Below the pieces are notes generated by a model. That model was not told where the DNA came from, made no database searches, and saw only the letters and a program-made list of their open reading frames with translations. From contig CAZZBK010000036.1 of assembly GCA_964652155.1 (NCBI GenBank), forward strand, positions 1 to 40,692: a stretch of DNA of 40,692 bases. The letters are read 5' to 3'. The translations under genes and the position numbers were made by a program. Below, in pieces: positions 1-9,278 of this stretch (position 1 is the first letter of the stretch; each line of letters begins with the position of its first letter). This DNA comes from CAZZBK01 sp964652155. Lineage in GTDB: Bacteria > Planctomycetota > Planctomycetia > Pirellulales > PNKZ01.

Positions 1-695
1 GTGCCAGTCAACTCGGCTTGCGTGGCGGCGTTGCCGCTCGTCTCAATACGAGCCAAGCCCATGTCGAGAATTTTGATCGTGCCCTTTTTATCTAAAAGCA
101 AGTTGGCCGGTTTGATGTCTCGGTGGATGACTCCCTCGGAGTGAGCGAACTCCAAGCCACGAGCGGCTTGCAGAATATAGTTCGTCGCTTTGGCGACGGG
201 GAACGGACCGTACTGCTTCACCCATGCCGAGAGGTCTTGCCCTTCGACATACTCCATCACCAGGAAGTGAACGCCGTTGGCGTGGTCGGCGTCATCGGCG
301 GCAACGATGTTCGTGTGGCGTAGTTTGGCGGCTGCTCGAACTTCTCTTTCAAAGCGTGCGACCGCTGCTGCATCCTTCGTCATCGCCGGAGGCAGCATCT
401 TGATTGCCACAAGCCGGTCCATCCGCCGATTGTGAGCCTTGAAGACTTGCCCCATGCCCCCCGCTCCGATCTTGTCGAGGATCGTGTAGCCGCCGAGGAT
501 CAGCGACTTGGATTTCCCGGCGGCAACCTGAGCCGCCTGAAACTTGGTTAGGTGATGCTCTTTGACCAATTGGGCGACAAGTTCGTCGGCGTCTTTCGGT
601 TGAGCCTGCGGCGGAACAAACTTTTCCAACTGCCCCTGAGCAATGATGCCGGAGTCGGTCAGTTGCTTCACAACGGTTTCGAGGGCGACGGCCAT
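1..695 (-). CDS. Serine/threonine protein kinase (N-terminal part; runs off the window)
   Basis: Translating the complement from ATG at 695 gives 231 residues of a Hanks-type kinase before the window edge. An N-terminal segment of about 67 residues precedes the kinase core, as is common in planctomycete kinases. Visible motifs are the glycine loop IGAGGMGQVF (about 76-85), the ATP-anchoring lysine in VAIKML (K99), a likely helix-C glutamate (E118), the catalytic HRDIKPAN (191-198) and the metal-binding triad as DMG (211-213) instead of DFG. The sequence stops before the APE motif, so the rest of the catalytic domain and any sensor, LRR or membrane part lie outside the window. The frame remains open upstream of 695, but this ATG gives a typical start beginning MAVALETVV. 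Substrate and signal are unknown. Confidence 0.93.
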   Translation of the reverse strand, partial: MAVALETVVKQLTDSGIIAQGQLEKFVPPQAQPKDADELVAQLVKEHHLTKFQAAQVAAGKSKSLILGGYTILDKIGAGGMGQVFKAHNRRMDRLVAIKMLPPAMTKDAAAVARFEREVRAAAKLRHTNIVAADDADHANGVHFLVMEYVEGQDLSAWVKQYGPFPVAKATNYILQAARGLEFAHSEGVIHRDIKPANLLLDKKGTIKILDMGLARIETSGNAATQAELTG

Positions 696-816
696 AGCCC
701 CCGATTCTAATCCAATCGCCAGAATGATGGAAATCGGGCGGGTGCGAGAATGTTTTGGCCCGAAGAAATACGATCCACACGAGACTCAGCCCCACAGGTC
801 CGTGGCTGCCATTTTG

Positions 817-1011
817 CCGCACACACCCACGCTTGAAAAATTGGAGATGTGGCCCGCATTCACGGATGACCACATTCCTCAGCTAACTCGATTCACTCAA
901 CTGAAGGATCTTTCGCTCATCTTCAACAACATTTCACAAGCAGGATTGCTGCAATTAAAGCGATCCATGCCCAATACTGCGATTGATCCGGCACCCAGCA
1001 CGAAGAAATAG
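817..1011 (+). pseudogene. Leucine-rich-repeat protein remnant (C-terminal fragment)
   Basis: The plus frame ending at TAG 1009-1011 encodes a run with the planctomycete LRR signature: LEKLEMW, then HIPQLTRFTQLKDLSLI, then a terminal repeat with GLLQLKRSMPNTAI. This resembles the last two repeats of planctomycete LRR proteins, where the final repeat often ends in LKxxLPxxxI. Upstream in the same frame the reading is antisense to the kinase and has no LRR character, and no start codon gives a whole protein. It therefore looks like the tail of a gene whose front part was lost, possibly by rearrangement next to the kinase. It could also be a short expressed ORF. The start given is where similarity begins, not a start codon. 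Confidence 0.5.
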
Positions 1012-1117
1012 GCTACCACGCTCGCTGCCGCAGAACTCAGCCCGTGGTGGATGGCATGAGCAGCGCGAACGTGCGCTTGACGCAACGCCTTCTGGCGATC
1101 ATGGTATCATTGGTTGA

Positions 1118-2749
1118 TTGCCATCTTATCACACAACCTTGTCGAACTGCCTTATCGTGCATCATTCTCGCCTTTACGTTCGATGGACTTGCCTTTTGGT
1201 CATCGGTTTTCTCTCGTTCTTCAGTGCGACGCGACTACGCGCAGTCGAGATCGACGAGCTACGCGCGAAGGCTGAGAAAGGGGACGCGGCAGCGCAGTAT
1301 GAAGTCGCTCGACGCTATGCGAGCGGCATGGGCGTCGAACGGGACGACGAGCTCGCGCGGCAATGGTTTCTCAAGGCGGCCGAGCGTGACTATGGCAAGG
1401 CGTATGTCAGCTTGGGCTCGATCTACTCGCATGGTTTCGGCGTCAAGCAAGATTGGGCCGAGTCGATCCGCTGGTTCCGCAAGGCCGCGCTGCAAGGCGA
1501 TCGAGTTGCCCAGCACAATCTGGGCCTCGATTACAACTATGCGCACGGCGTCGAGCGCAACTACAGCGAGGCCGCTCGCTGGTACCGCCTCGGCGCTGAA
1601 CAGGGACAACCCCGCTGCCAGTTCAACCTGGGGCAACTCTACGAGGCTGGCCAAGGTTTTGAGAAAAACCCGTTCGAGGCGTTTGTGCTCTACAGCCTAG
1701 CGGCCGCGCATGAGAACCAGGACCACATCTTCGGCGCGGCCAAGGCCAAGGAACTGATCGAACGCCGCGATCGGCTCGCCGGGAAACTCTCGCAAGATGA
1801 ATTGCAGCGCGCTCGGCTGCGGATCGCCGTGTATCAAGCCAATGTGGCCGTAAATCCTCGGCAGTTCGGCGCACCGGGAAGCGGAGTGGGCGTGTCGCGC
1901 GGTTGGTTCATCTGGCAGCGTTTTGATCCGCAGACCTGGGAAGCCGAAGTGAGCCGAGAGGACTTGAGTGAGACTTGGAAGGTGCGCGTGCTCCCCTGGT
2001 GTACCACCTATCGCTATCTCAACTACGGTGTGCGCCCTGACCAATTGCTCGCCGGCGAACGGGTCAACATGTTCTTCAATCCCGACGGCCAGCAGCGTCG
2101 CGGCTACCTCGTTCATTTTCAAGACGAGATCTGTCAGATGAAAGGGCACGGTCATTACTGGCAGGTGCATGGCATTGAGGGACAGCAGTTCACCGCTCGG
2201 GTCATGGCCGGCGATAAGGTCTTTGAGGAGACTCCCCGCTCGTTCGTATTAGCCCCGGATTGTCGCGTGTGGAGAAAGGGGCAGCAGGTCAGCAGCGCGT
2301 CGCTCGCCATCAACGAGCGGATCTATCTCACTTGGCGACAACAAGGCCAAGAGCGGGTGGTCGTGCTCGTGTGTGACGATGCCAGCCTCGACGCGATCAA
2401 GCAGCGCGAGGCCGACCGCCTGCAACGAGAAATTGCCGCCGAAGGGATCGCCGGCCGACTGGAGAGCATCGACGGCAAACAAGCACACCTGATGGTGTTC
2501 GGTACTCATTGGTCGCAAGCTGGCCAGTTGAAGGTCGCTCAGAAGGTGCGCGTCGTCGCGGCCGGCGCGGGGCATCGTCCGCAAGGCGAGTCGATCACGG
2601 CCACGCTAAGCTTTCGTAAGAATCGTGGCCAGTATGGCTCGGGCGTGAGCGACATGCTGCTGGACGTGGCCGACGACACCGCCGCTGAGCGCTTGCGTGG
2701 CCTGCTCGATGTACCCCTCGTGCGATTGATCGCCGAGGGCACACCATGA
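1118..2749 (+). CDS. Secreted Sel1-repeat protein
   Basis: The protein has 543 residues when read from TTG 1118. A later GTG (residue 14, near 1157) would give a more compact signal peptide, and neither start has a clear ribosome binding site. A hydrophobic segment at about residues 24-37 followed by LRAVE looks like a signal peptide, so export is likely. Four Sel1-type repeats of about 36 residues follow at roughly 52-89, 90-126, 127-162 and 163-198, with the typical A..YxxGxGVxxDxxxAxxWxxKAAxxG pattern. Such repeats form helical solenoids used for protein-protein contacts. The C-terminal 330 residues are not recognised; they include a charged helix around 425-445 (ADRLQREIAAE). The gene ends 18 bases before the RNA methyltransferase, so the two may be co-transcribed. 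The molecular partner is unknown. Confidence 0.85.
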   Translation: MPSYHTTLSNCLIVHHSRLYVRWTCLLVIGFLSFFSATRLRAVEIDELRAKAEKGDAAAQYEVARRYASGMGVERDDELARQWFLKAAERDYGKAYVSLGSIYSHGFGVKQDWAESIRWFRKAALQGDRVAQHNLGLDYNYAHGVERNYSEAARWYRLGAEQGQPRCQFNLGQLYEAGQGFEKNPFEAFVLYSLAAAHENQDHIFGAAKAKELIERRDRLAGKLSQDELQRARLRIAVYQANVAVNPRQFGAPGSGVGVSRGWFIWQRFDPQTWEAEVSREDLSETWKVRVLPWCTTYRYLNYGVRPDQLLAGERVNMFFNPDGQQRRGYLVHFQDEICQMKGHGHYWQVHGIEGQQFTARVMAGDKVFEETPRSFVLAPDCRVWRKGQQVSSASLAINERIYLTWRQQGQERVVVLVCDDASLDAIKQREADRLQREIAAEGIAGRLESIDGKQAHLMVFGTHWSQAGQLKVAQKVRVVAAGAGHRPQGESITATLSFRKNRGQYGSGVSDMLLDVADDTAAERLRGLLDVPLVRLIAEGTP

Positions 2750-2767
2750 TCTCAGCAGGCCCGGCAC

Positions 2768-3574
2768 ATGAGTGAATCTCAAAAACGTCTCGTGCAGCGT
2801 GCCAAGAGTGTCCGCGATGGCAAGACACCGGAGTTGATCTTCATCGAAGGGGTGCGGCTGTGCGAAGAGGCCGTACGCACCTTAACGCTCGAATCGGTGC
2901 TCTACTCGCCAAAACTACTGCGACAAGCGCGGGGCGAACAGTTGCTCGACGAATGTGCGCAACGCGGTTGCACCCCGGTCGAAGTTAAAGAGTCAATGTT
3001 GGACGCGGCCGCCGACACGAAGACCTCGCAAGGAGTGATCCTGTTGGCGCAACGGCCTCGAACGGGATCAGACCTGTTGGCCGAGCGCCTCGACGCAGTT
3101 CCGTTGATCGTGATCGCGCACCGGCTCAACAACCCGTCGAACGCCGGTGCCCTGGTGCGTGTCGCCGAGGCGGCAGGGGCCAGCGGACTGATCGCGACCG
3201 AGGGATCGGTCGACCTGTTCTCACCCAAGGCGTTGCGAGGCGGCATGGGTTCGCATTTTCGAGTGCCTCTCTGGACCGATGTCCCTTTCTCCGACGCACT
3301 GGCTTGGTGTGCAACTCGTGGCATTCAAACCGTGAGCACCGAGTTGCACGCGACCCAAACCCACACGTCGATCGACTGGCGTCAGCCGCGCGCCGTTATT
3401 TTAGGACCTGAGTCGGACGGCCTGAGCGCCAGTGAAATTGCTGCTGCCGGGGAACGCATTCGCATTCCGATGCACGCTCCGGTCGAGAGTCTCAACGCGG
3501 CCGTGGCATTGGCGGTCGTACTCTATGAGGCCGCGCGGCAGCGTGAGGCCGATGGCTTTGATCGTGCCGAGTGA
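2768..3574 (+). CDS. TrmH/SpoU-family RNA 2'-O-ribose methyltransferase
   Basis: This 268-residue SPOUT enzyme would transfer a methyl group from SAM to a ribose 2'-OH in tRNA or rRNA. The N-terminal third (about 1-95) resembles the substrate-binding domain of two-domain family members, with LIFIEGVRLCEEA. The catalytic SPOUT knot carries all three motifs: NNPSNAGALVRVAEAAG at 121-137 (motif 1), ILGPESDGLS at 211-220 (motif 2) and IRIPM followed by ESLNAAVALAVVLYEA at 231-255 (motif 3). The length fits the family. The ATG at 2768 is the first in frame after the Sel1 gene. The exact RNA target (tRNA Gm18-like or 23S rRNA) cannot be read from sequence alone. Confidence 0.92.
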   Translation: MSESQKRLVQRAKSVRDGKTPELIFIEGVRLCEEAVRTLTLESVLYSPKLLRQARGEQLLDECAQRGCTPVEVKESMLDAAADTKTSQGVILLAQRPRTGSDLLAERLDAVPLIVIAHRLNNPSNAGALVRVAEAAGASGLIATEGSVDLFSPKALRGGMGSHFRVPLWTDVPFSDALAWCATRGIQTVSTELHATQTHTSIDWRQPRAVILGPESDGLSASEIAAAGERIRIPMHAPVESLNAAVALAVVLYEAARQREADGFDRAE

Positions 3575-3675
3575 ATTCTGGGCAAAAACCTCGCCGCGAG
3601 CCGTTCGACTCGCCATAATCAGGCCAGCGATTGGGGCTCCCGCCAATACCATCCCTCCGACGCTTGATAAACCCT

Positions 3676-6621
3676 ATGCGCATATTCAACCGTTGTTGCT
3701 GGCTACAAATCAGCCTGCTGCTCAGTTTCGTGTCGTATATCGCATCGACGGCGCAGGCCGACGGACCGCACTGGATCGGCCCGAAATCACCAGCCGCGGA
3801 CCGCTTTCAATGCTCATCGCAACTGGATATCGATCCGTCGATTCAAGCGGCCGAGCTGAAATTTGCCGCCGATGGCTGCCATGCCCAGGTCATGATCAAT
3901 GAACTCGTTTTGAGCGTTGAACCGCACGCGCCCACGCAACAGCTTGATGTCACGCGGTCGTTGCGACGCGGATTGAATCGGGTGACGATCGAAGGCCGAC
4001 CCACGCGCGGCCCGCTAGCCGTGGCGCTCAGCTTGACGATCCTCAATAAGGATGGCACGCGGCGCGTGCTGCACAGCGACGACTCGTGGAGCGGCGCAAA
4101 GAGCCTGGGACTGGTCCGGCCCGAGTTGTGGGGGCTCAACCGCCGCAGCGCGATCATCTCGCCCCTGGAAGATTATGAGCAATGGAAGCAGTCGCTCGAT
4201 GCGAAGGCAACGCGGCCAGCCCGTTTGTGGACCGCCCCAGGCTTTACGATCACCCCGGTGCGTGTCGCCCAGAATGACGAAGGCTCGTGGATTAGTCTGG
4301 CGTTTGATCCTCAGGGCCGAGCGGTCATCTCGCGCGAAGACGCGGGGCTGCTTCGCATGACGCTCGATGAGCAGCGAACTCAAGTCACGAAGGTTGAGCC
4401 CCTCGCTCCGGATCTGAAAGAATGCCGCGGACTGGTGTTCGCCCACGATCGGCTGTACGTGAGCGCCAACAACTCGCTGGCGCATTATCAACTCCGGTTC
4501 GACGCGGCCGGGCGAGTCAGCGAGTTGAAAAAGACACGCGAGTTCGCCGGCAAAACTGGGCACGGGCGTAACGACCTTACGCAGGATAACCACGACGGTC
4601 TCTATGCCATTTTCGGCGACTCGGTCGCCGCGCCGGAGTCTCTGCTCCGTGAACGGACCTCGCCGCTGCGTGAGTCGCGCAAGGTAACGCCGCGACGCGA
4701 AGGCTTTTTGATGCACTTCGACCACAATGGCGAAAACGGGGAGTTGATCTGCTCCGGTCTGCGAAATCCCTACGGCGTGGCCGTCAATCGACTCGGCGAT
4801 ACCTTCACCTACGACGCCGACAGCGAGTACGACATGGGCATGCCGTGGTACCGTCCCACGCGGATGGTGCAACTCGTGTCGGGGGCAGACTACGGCTATC
4901 GAGACGCGACGGGCTCATGGCCGCCGAACTTTCCTGACCATCCGGGCAATGGCCCACGGTTGATGGATGTCGGTCGCGGCTCACCGACGGCGGTGATGTT
5001 TGGTTATCACCTGAAGTTCCCCCAGCCGTATCGCGACGCTTTGTTCGTGCTCGACTGGTCCTACGGCCGCGTGTTGGCAATGCACGCCTCGCCGCGCGGA
5101 GCACGCTACCGCAGCGCGCTCGAATTGTTCCTGCAAGGGCAGCCGCTCAACGTCACCGATCTGGCCGCCGGTCCCGACGGCGCGTTGTACTTAATCACCG
5201 GCGGACGCAAGACGCAGTCGACCTTGTACCGTGTCACCTTCACGGGCTCGGTTCCGCCGAGCGACATTGCCGAGCCCTTTGAGCAAGCATCCGCTCAAGA
5301 TGCCTCCGAACTGCGAGCGACACGGCAGATGCTCGAAGCGTATCACGGTCGTGTCGACCCTCGGGCGATTGACGCCGCCTGGCCTTACTTGGGGAGTGCT
5401 GATCCTGTGCTGCGACACGCTGCTCGGATCGCCATCGAACAGCAAGCACCGGCGCAATGGTTGCCGCGCGCACTTGCCAAACTGGCCGAGCCGGTTGTGG
5501 GTGACGAGTCGCGTACCGCGCAATTCACGCTGGCCCTGAGCGTCATGCAACTGCGTGACGCGACGAATGTCGCGCCCATCGTACAGTTCTTGCAACGACA
5601 AACTCCGAATGAACTCGATGTTACCACGGCCCTGACGCTTGTTCATCTTTATCAGCAGCTATGGACAATCGACCCGATCGCGATCGAGTCGCAGCGATCA
5701 GCCATTGTGTCGCAGTTGCTCCGCTTGGCGCCGCCGCTGGGCGCTCCGCTGCGCGTCGGACATTTTGGCACGAGCGACGAGCTACGGCGTCGCATCGCCT
5801 ATCTGCTCGGCGACTTGCAAGCGGCTGAGGCGGTGCCGCTGGTTGTCAACACATTGCTTGTCAGCTCAGTCCAGGAAGACCGCCTGGCGGGACTATTTTC
5901 GCTTCGCCACCAAACGGCGGGCATGACAACCAGCTCGCGGCGACAATTTCTCACGACGCTGCATGACTCGCGCCACATGGTCGGCGGTCAGGGTCTGCCC
6001 ATCATCACCGATCAGTTGCGCAAGAACTTCCTCGCCACGCTGACTCCGCGAGATCAGACCGAACTGGCCGACGTGCTCGAACCGCCACCCATCCAAGACG
6101 AGCCCCTCGGACCGCCACGGCCTGTTGTGCAACGTTGGACTGTGGCCGATTTGACATCGCTGTCGGCCACACTAGTCAGTGCCGGGAGTGTCGAGCGGGG
6201 CGAGGCCGTGTTTCGGGCCGCGCTGTGTAGTCGTTGCCATCGCAGTGGCGCGAACGGCCCCGCCGTCGGACCGGATTTGACGTTCGTGGCCCGACGCTTT
6301 AGTCGTCGCGACATGCTGGAGTCGATTTTGACCCCCTCGCTGGCCGTCGCCGAGAACTACCGCAATGTGCAAGTCGTTACCACCGCCGGTGTCATGCACA
6401 CCGGACGGATTGTCAGCGAGGGAGACTTTCGCAAGCCCCTGCTGAAAATGAACACCGACCCGTTGCGTCCCAGTCAGTCGGTCGAGATCGACAAGCGCGA
6501 GATCGAGGAGTCGCGGATCCTCGACACCTCGCCGATGCCGCAAAATCTGCTCGACTCATTTACGCTCGCCGAGATCAACGACCTGTTGGCGTATCTGGAG
6601 GCCGGCGCGACAGGGCGATAG
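3676..6621 (+). CDS. PVC-type heme-binding CxxCH protein (membrane-bound dehydrogenase-like)
   Basis: From ATG 3676 the protein has 981 residues and begins with a clear signal peptide (MRIFNRCCWLQISLLLSF, then a cleavage region near TAQADG). A TTG 45 bases upstream keeps the frame open but would bury the signal peptide. The order is: a beta-rich N-terminal segment (about 30-150); a PQQ/NHL-like propeller (about 190-530) with GLRNPYGVAVN, DADSEYDMGMPW and GADYGYR; a helical HEAT-like region (about 560-800); and a C-terminal c-type cytochrome domain with the heme site CSRCH at about 850-855 and the family motif GPDLTFVARRFSRRDMLESIL. Planctomycetes carry many paralogues, thought to be periplasmic dehydrogenases for sugars or polysaccharide products; the substrate is unknown. 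It ends 15 bases from the convergent DUF1080 gene. Confidence 0.92.
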   Translation: MRIFNRCCWLQISLLLSFVSYIASTAQADGPHWIGPKSPAADRFQCSSQLDIDPSIQAAELKFAADGCHAQVMINELVLSVEPHAPTQQLDVTRSLRRGLNRVTIEGRPTRGPLAVALSLTILNKDGTRRVLHSDDSWSGAKSLGLVRPELWGLNRRSAIISPLEDYEQWKQSLDAKATRPARLWTAPGFTITPVRVAQNDEGSWISLAFDPQGRAVISREDAGLLRMTLDEQRTQVTKVEPLAPDLKECRGLVFAHDRLYVSANNSLAHYQLRFDAAGRVSELKKTREFAGKTGHGRNDLTQDNHDGLYAIFGDSVAAPESLLRERTSPLRESRKVTPRREGFLMHFDHNGENGELICSGLRNPYGVAVNRLGDTFTYDADSEYDMGMPWYRPTRMVQLVSGADYGYRDATGSWPPNFPDHPGNGPRLMDVGRGSPTAVMFGYHLKFPQPYRDALFVLDWSYGRVLAMHASPRGARYRSALELFLQGQPLNVTDLAAGPDGALYLITGGRKTQSTLYRVTFTGSVPPSDIAEPFEQASAQDASELRATRQMLEAYHGRVDPRAIDAAWPYLGSADPVLRHAARIAIEQQAPAQWLPRALAKLAEPVVGDESRTAQFTLALSVMQLRDATNVAPIVQFLQRQTPNELDVTTALTLVHLYQQLWTIDPIAIESQRSAIVSQLLRLAPPLGAPLRVGHFGTSDELRRRIAYLLGDLQAAEAVPLVVNTLLVSSVQEDRLAGLFSLRHQTAGMTTSSRRQFLTTLHDSRHMVGGQGLPIITDQLRKNFLATLTPRDQTELADVLEPPPIQDEPLGPPRPVVQRWTVADLTSLSATLVSAGSVERGEAVFRAALCSRCHRSGANGPAVGPDLTFVARRFSRRDMLESILTPSLAVAENYRNVQVVTTAGVMHTGRIVSEGDFRKPLLKMNTDPLRPSQSVEIDKREIEESRILDTSPMPQNLLDSFTLAEINDLLAYLEAGATGR

Positions 6622-6636
6622 ACGCGGCTTGGCTCG

Positions 6637-7770
6637 TTACTTGCGCACGTTGATATTGGCTAGCGAGACCGCCGCCGAGCCTGCTCGCCAGCCGATGGCG
6701 CGCTGCGCTGAGACGTTCTCGGCGAGCGAGACCGTCTTGGCTTCGCCTCCGAGCGGCGCGACCGTCACGCTCTTGCCGCGGACACGAATCGTATAACGCG
6801 TCCACTTGCCCGGCAGGCTGTCGAGCGGAATCGCCTGATTGCCAGCGGCCGAGCCGATGAGCAGCGTGGGGACGGTGGCTGCGTCGCCGCTGGGCTTGGC
6901 GGGGTTGCAATCGAACAGCAGTTCAAAGTCGCCGTAGTTCGCGTCGCTCCACAGGGCTACGTCTCCCGCCGCGCCCTTCAACTGCCAATCACCGACCGTC
7001 CAGGCCGTCGAGCCGGCCACGGTGTCGCTCTTCCAGCCACGCAGATCGACGCCGTTATAACTCGATCGCCAGCCTTCGTCCTCAGGGGCGACTGCTTCGC
7101 CGCTCGCGCTCGTCGAGGGGAGTTCCTTGATTCGCAGCTTGCGCCACTCGGTCGGCGCACCCTCGCTTTCCAGCGCCAGGTAACCTTTGCGGTAGACACA
7201 GTCGTCGCCGCCGGACACTTCCTTGCCGTTGACACTCAATCGGATCGAGCCGTTGTTGGCCACGATGCGATAATGGTTCCACTCGGGAGATGGCTTGCTC
7301 CGCTCTTCGCTCGGGAAGCAGCGCATGCCCTTCCCCTGGTGCATGGGCTTCATCGTCGCGCCATGAATCGGGAACACGTCGCCGTGCGTGGTGTACCACT
7401 CGTTCTTTCCCTTGACATTGAAACCGTTGTCGAGCACCTGCACCTCGATGCCGCGGAGGAACGGTACTCCGGGCGCGGCGATCGGCGTGCCCCACACGAA
7501 CACGCCGGCATTGCCTCCCGGGCTCAGGTGTCGCCATTCAACCTCAAGCTCGAAATTCTCGTACATCCGCGGGGTGCGCATCGCTCCGGTGGGCTTGCCG
7601 GTGCAGCGGACGACGCCGTCACCGACGGTCCAAGTCTCAGGCGCGCCATTCACGTTGATCCAGTTCGACAGGTCGCGGCCGTTAAACAGTTCGACCCAGC
7701 CATCCTGGGCACAGGCCAACGAGGCGGCGAGCGTGAGCCATACAAAACCAGCGAGCGTGACGGGCTTCAT
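6637..7770 (-). CDS. Secreted tandem DUF1080 (3-keto-disaccharide hydrolase-like) protein
   Basis: The protein has 377 residues and starts with a signal peptide (MKPVTLAGFVWLTLAASLACA). Two DUF1080 domains lie in tandem, each opening with the hallmark phrase: GWVELFNGRDLSNW at about 24-37 and GWRSSYNGVDLRGW at about 233-246. The fold is a concanavalin-like beta sandwich. Members have been characterised as 3-keto-disaccharide hydrolases, and others may only bind sugars. The first copy has the fuller set of conserved stretches (GNAGVFVWGTP, EVQVLDN, WNHYRI); the second is shorter and more divergent, which suggests one active and one accessory domain. It is the last gene of the minus-strand operon after PSD1 and DUF1501, with 46 bases after the DUF1501 stop. 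Confidence 0.92.
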   Translation of the reverse strand: MKPVTLAGFVWLTLAASLACAQDGWVELFNGRDLSNWINVNGAPETWTVGDGVVRCTGKPTGAMRTPRMYENFELEVEWRHLSPGGNAGVFVWGTPIAAPGVPFLRGIEVQVLDNGFNVKGKNEWYTTHGDVFPIHGATMKPMHQGKGMRCFPSEERSKPSPEWNHYRIVANNGSIRLSVNGKEVSGGDDCVYRKGYLALESEGAPTEWRKLRIKELPSTSASGEAVAPEDEGWRSSYNGVDLRGWKSDTVAGSTAWTVGDWQLKGAAGDVALWSDANYGDFELLFDCNPAKPSGDAATVPTLLIGSAAGNQAIPLDSLPGKWTRYTIRVRGKSVTVAPLGGEAKTVSLAENVSAQRAIGWRAGSAAVSLANINVRK

Positions 7771-7816
7771 GATGCAATATCCTGTGAAGATGTAGGGGCG
7801 ATAATGCGTGCGGATG

Positions 7817-9271
<1,455 letters not shown>

Positions 9272-9278
9272 GAGTGAC

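Noticed and set aside
4015..4872. 285-codon open frame on the minus strand
   Set aside because: It is antisense to the propeller part of the PVC-type protein, whose motifs are clear. Long antisense frames are common in high-GC DNA, and its translation has no recognisable domain.
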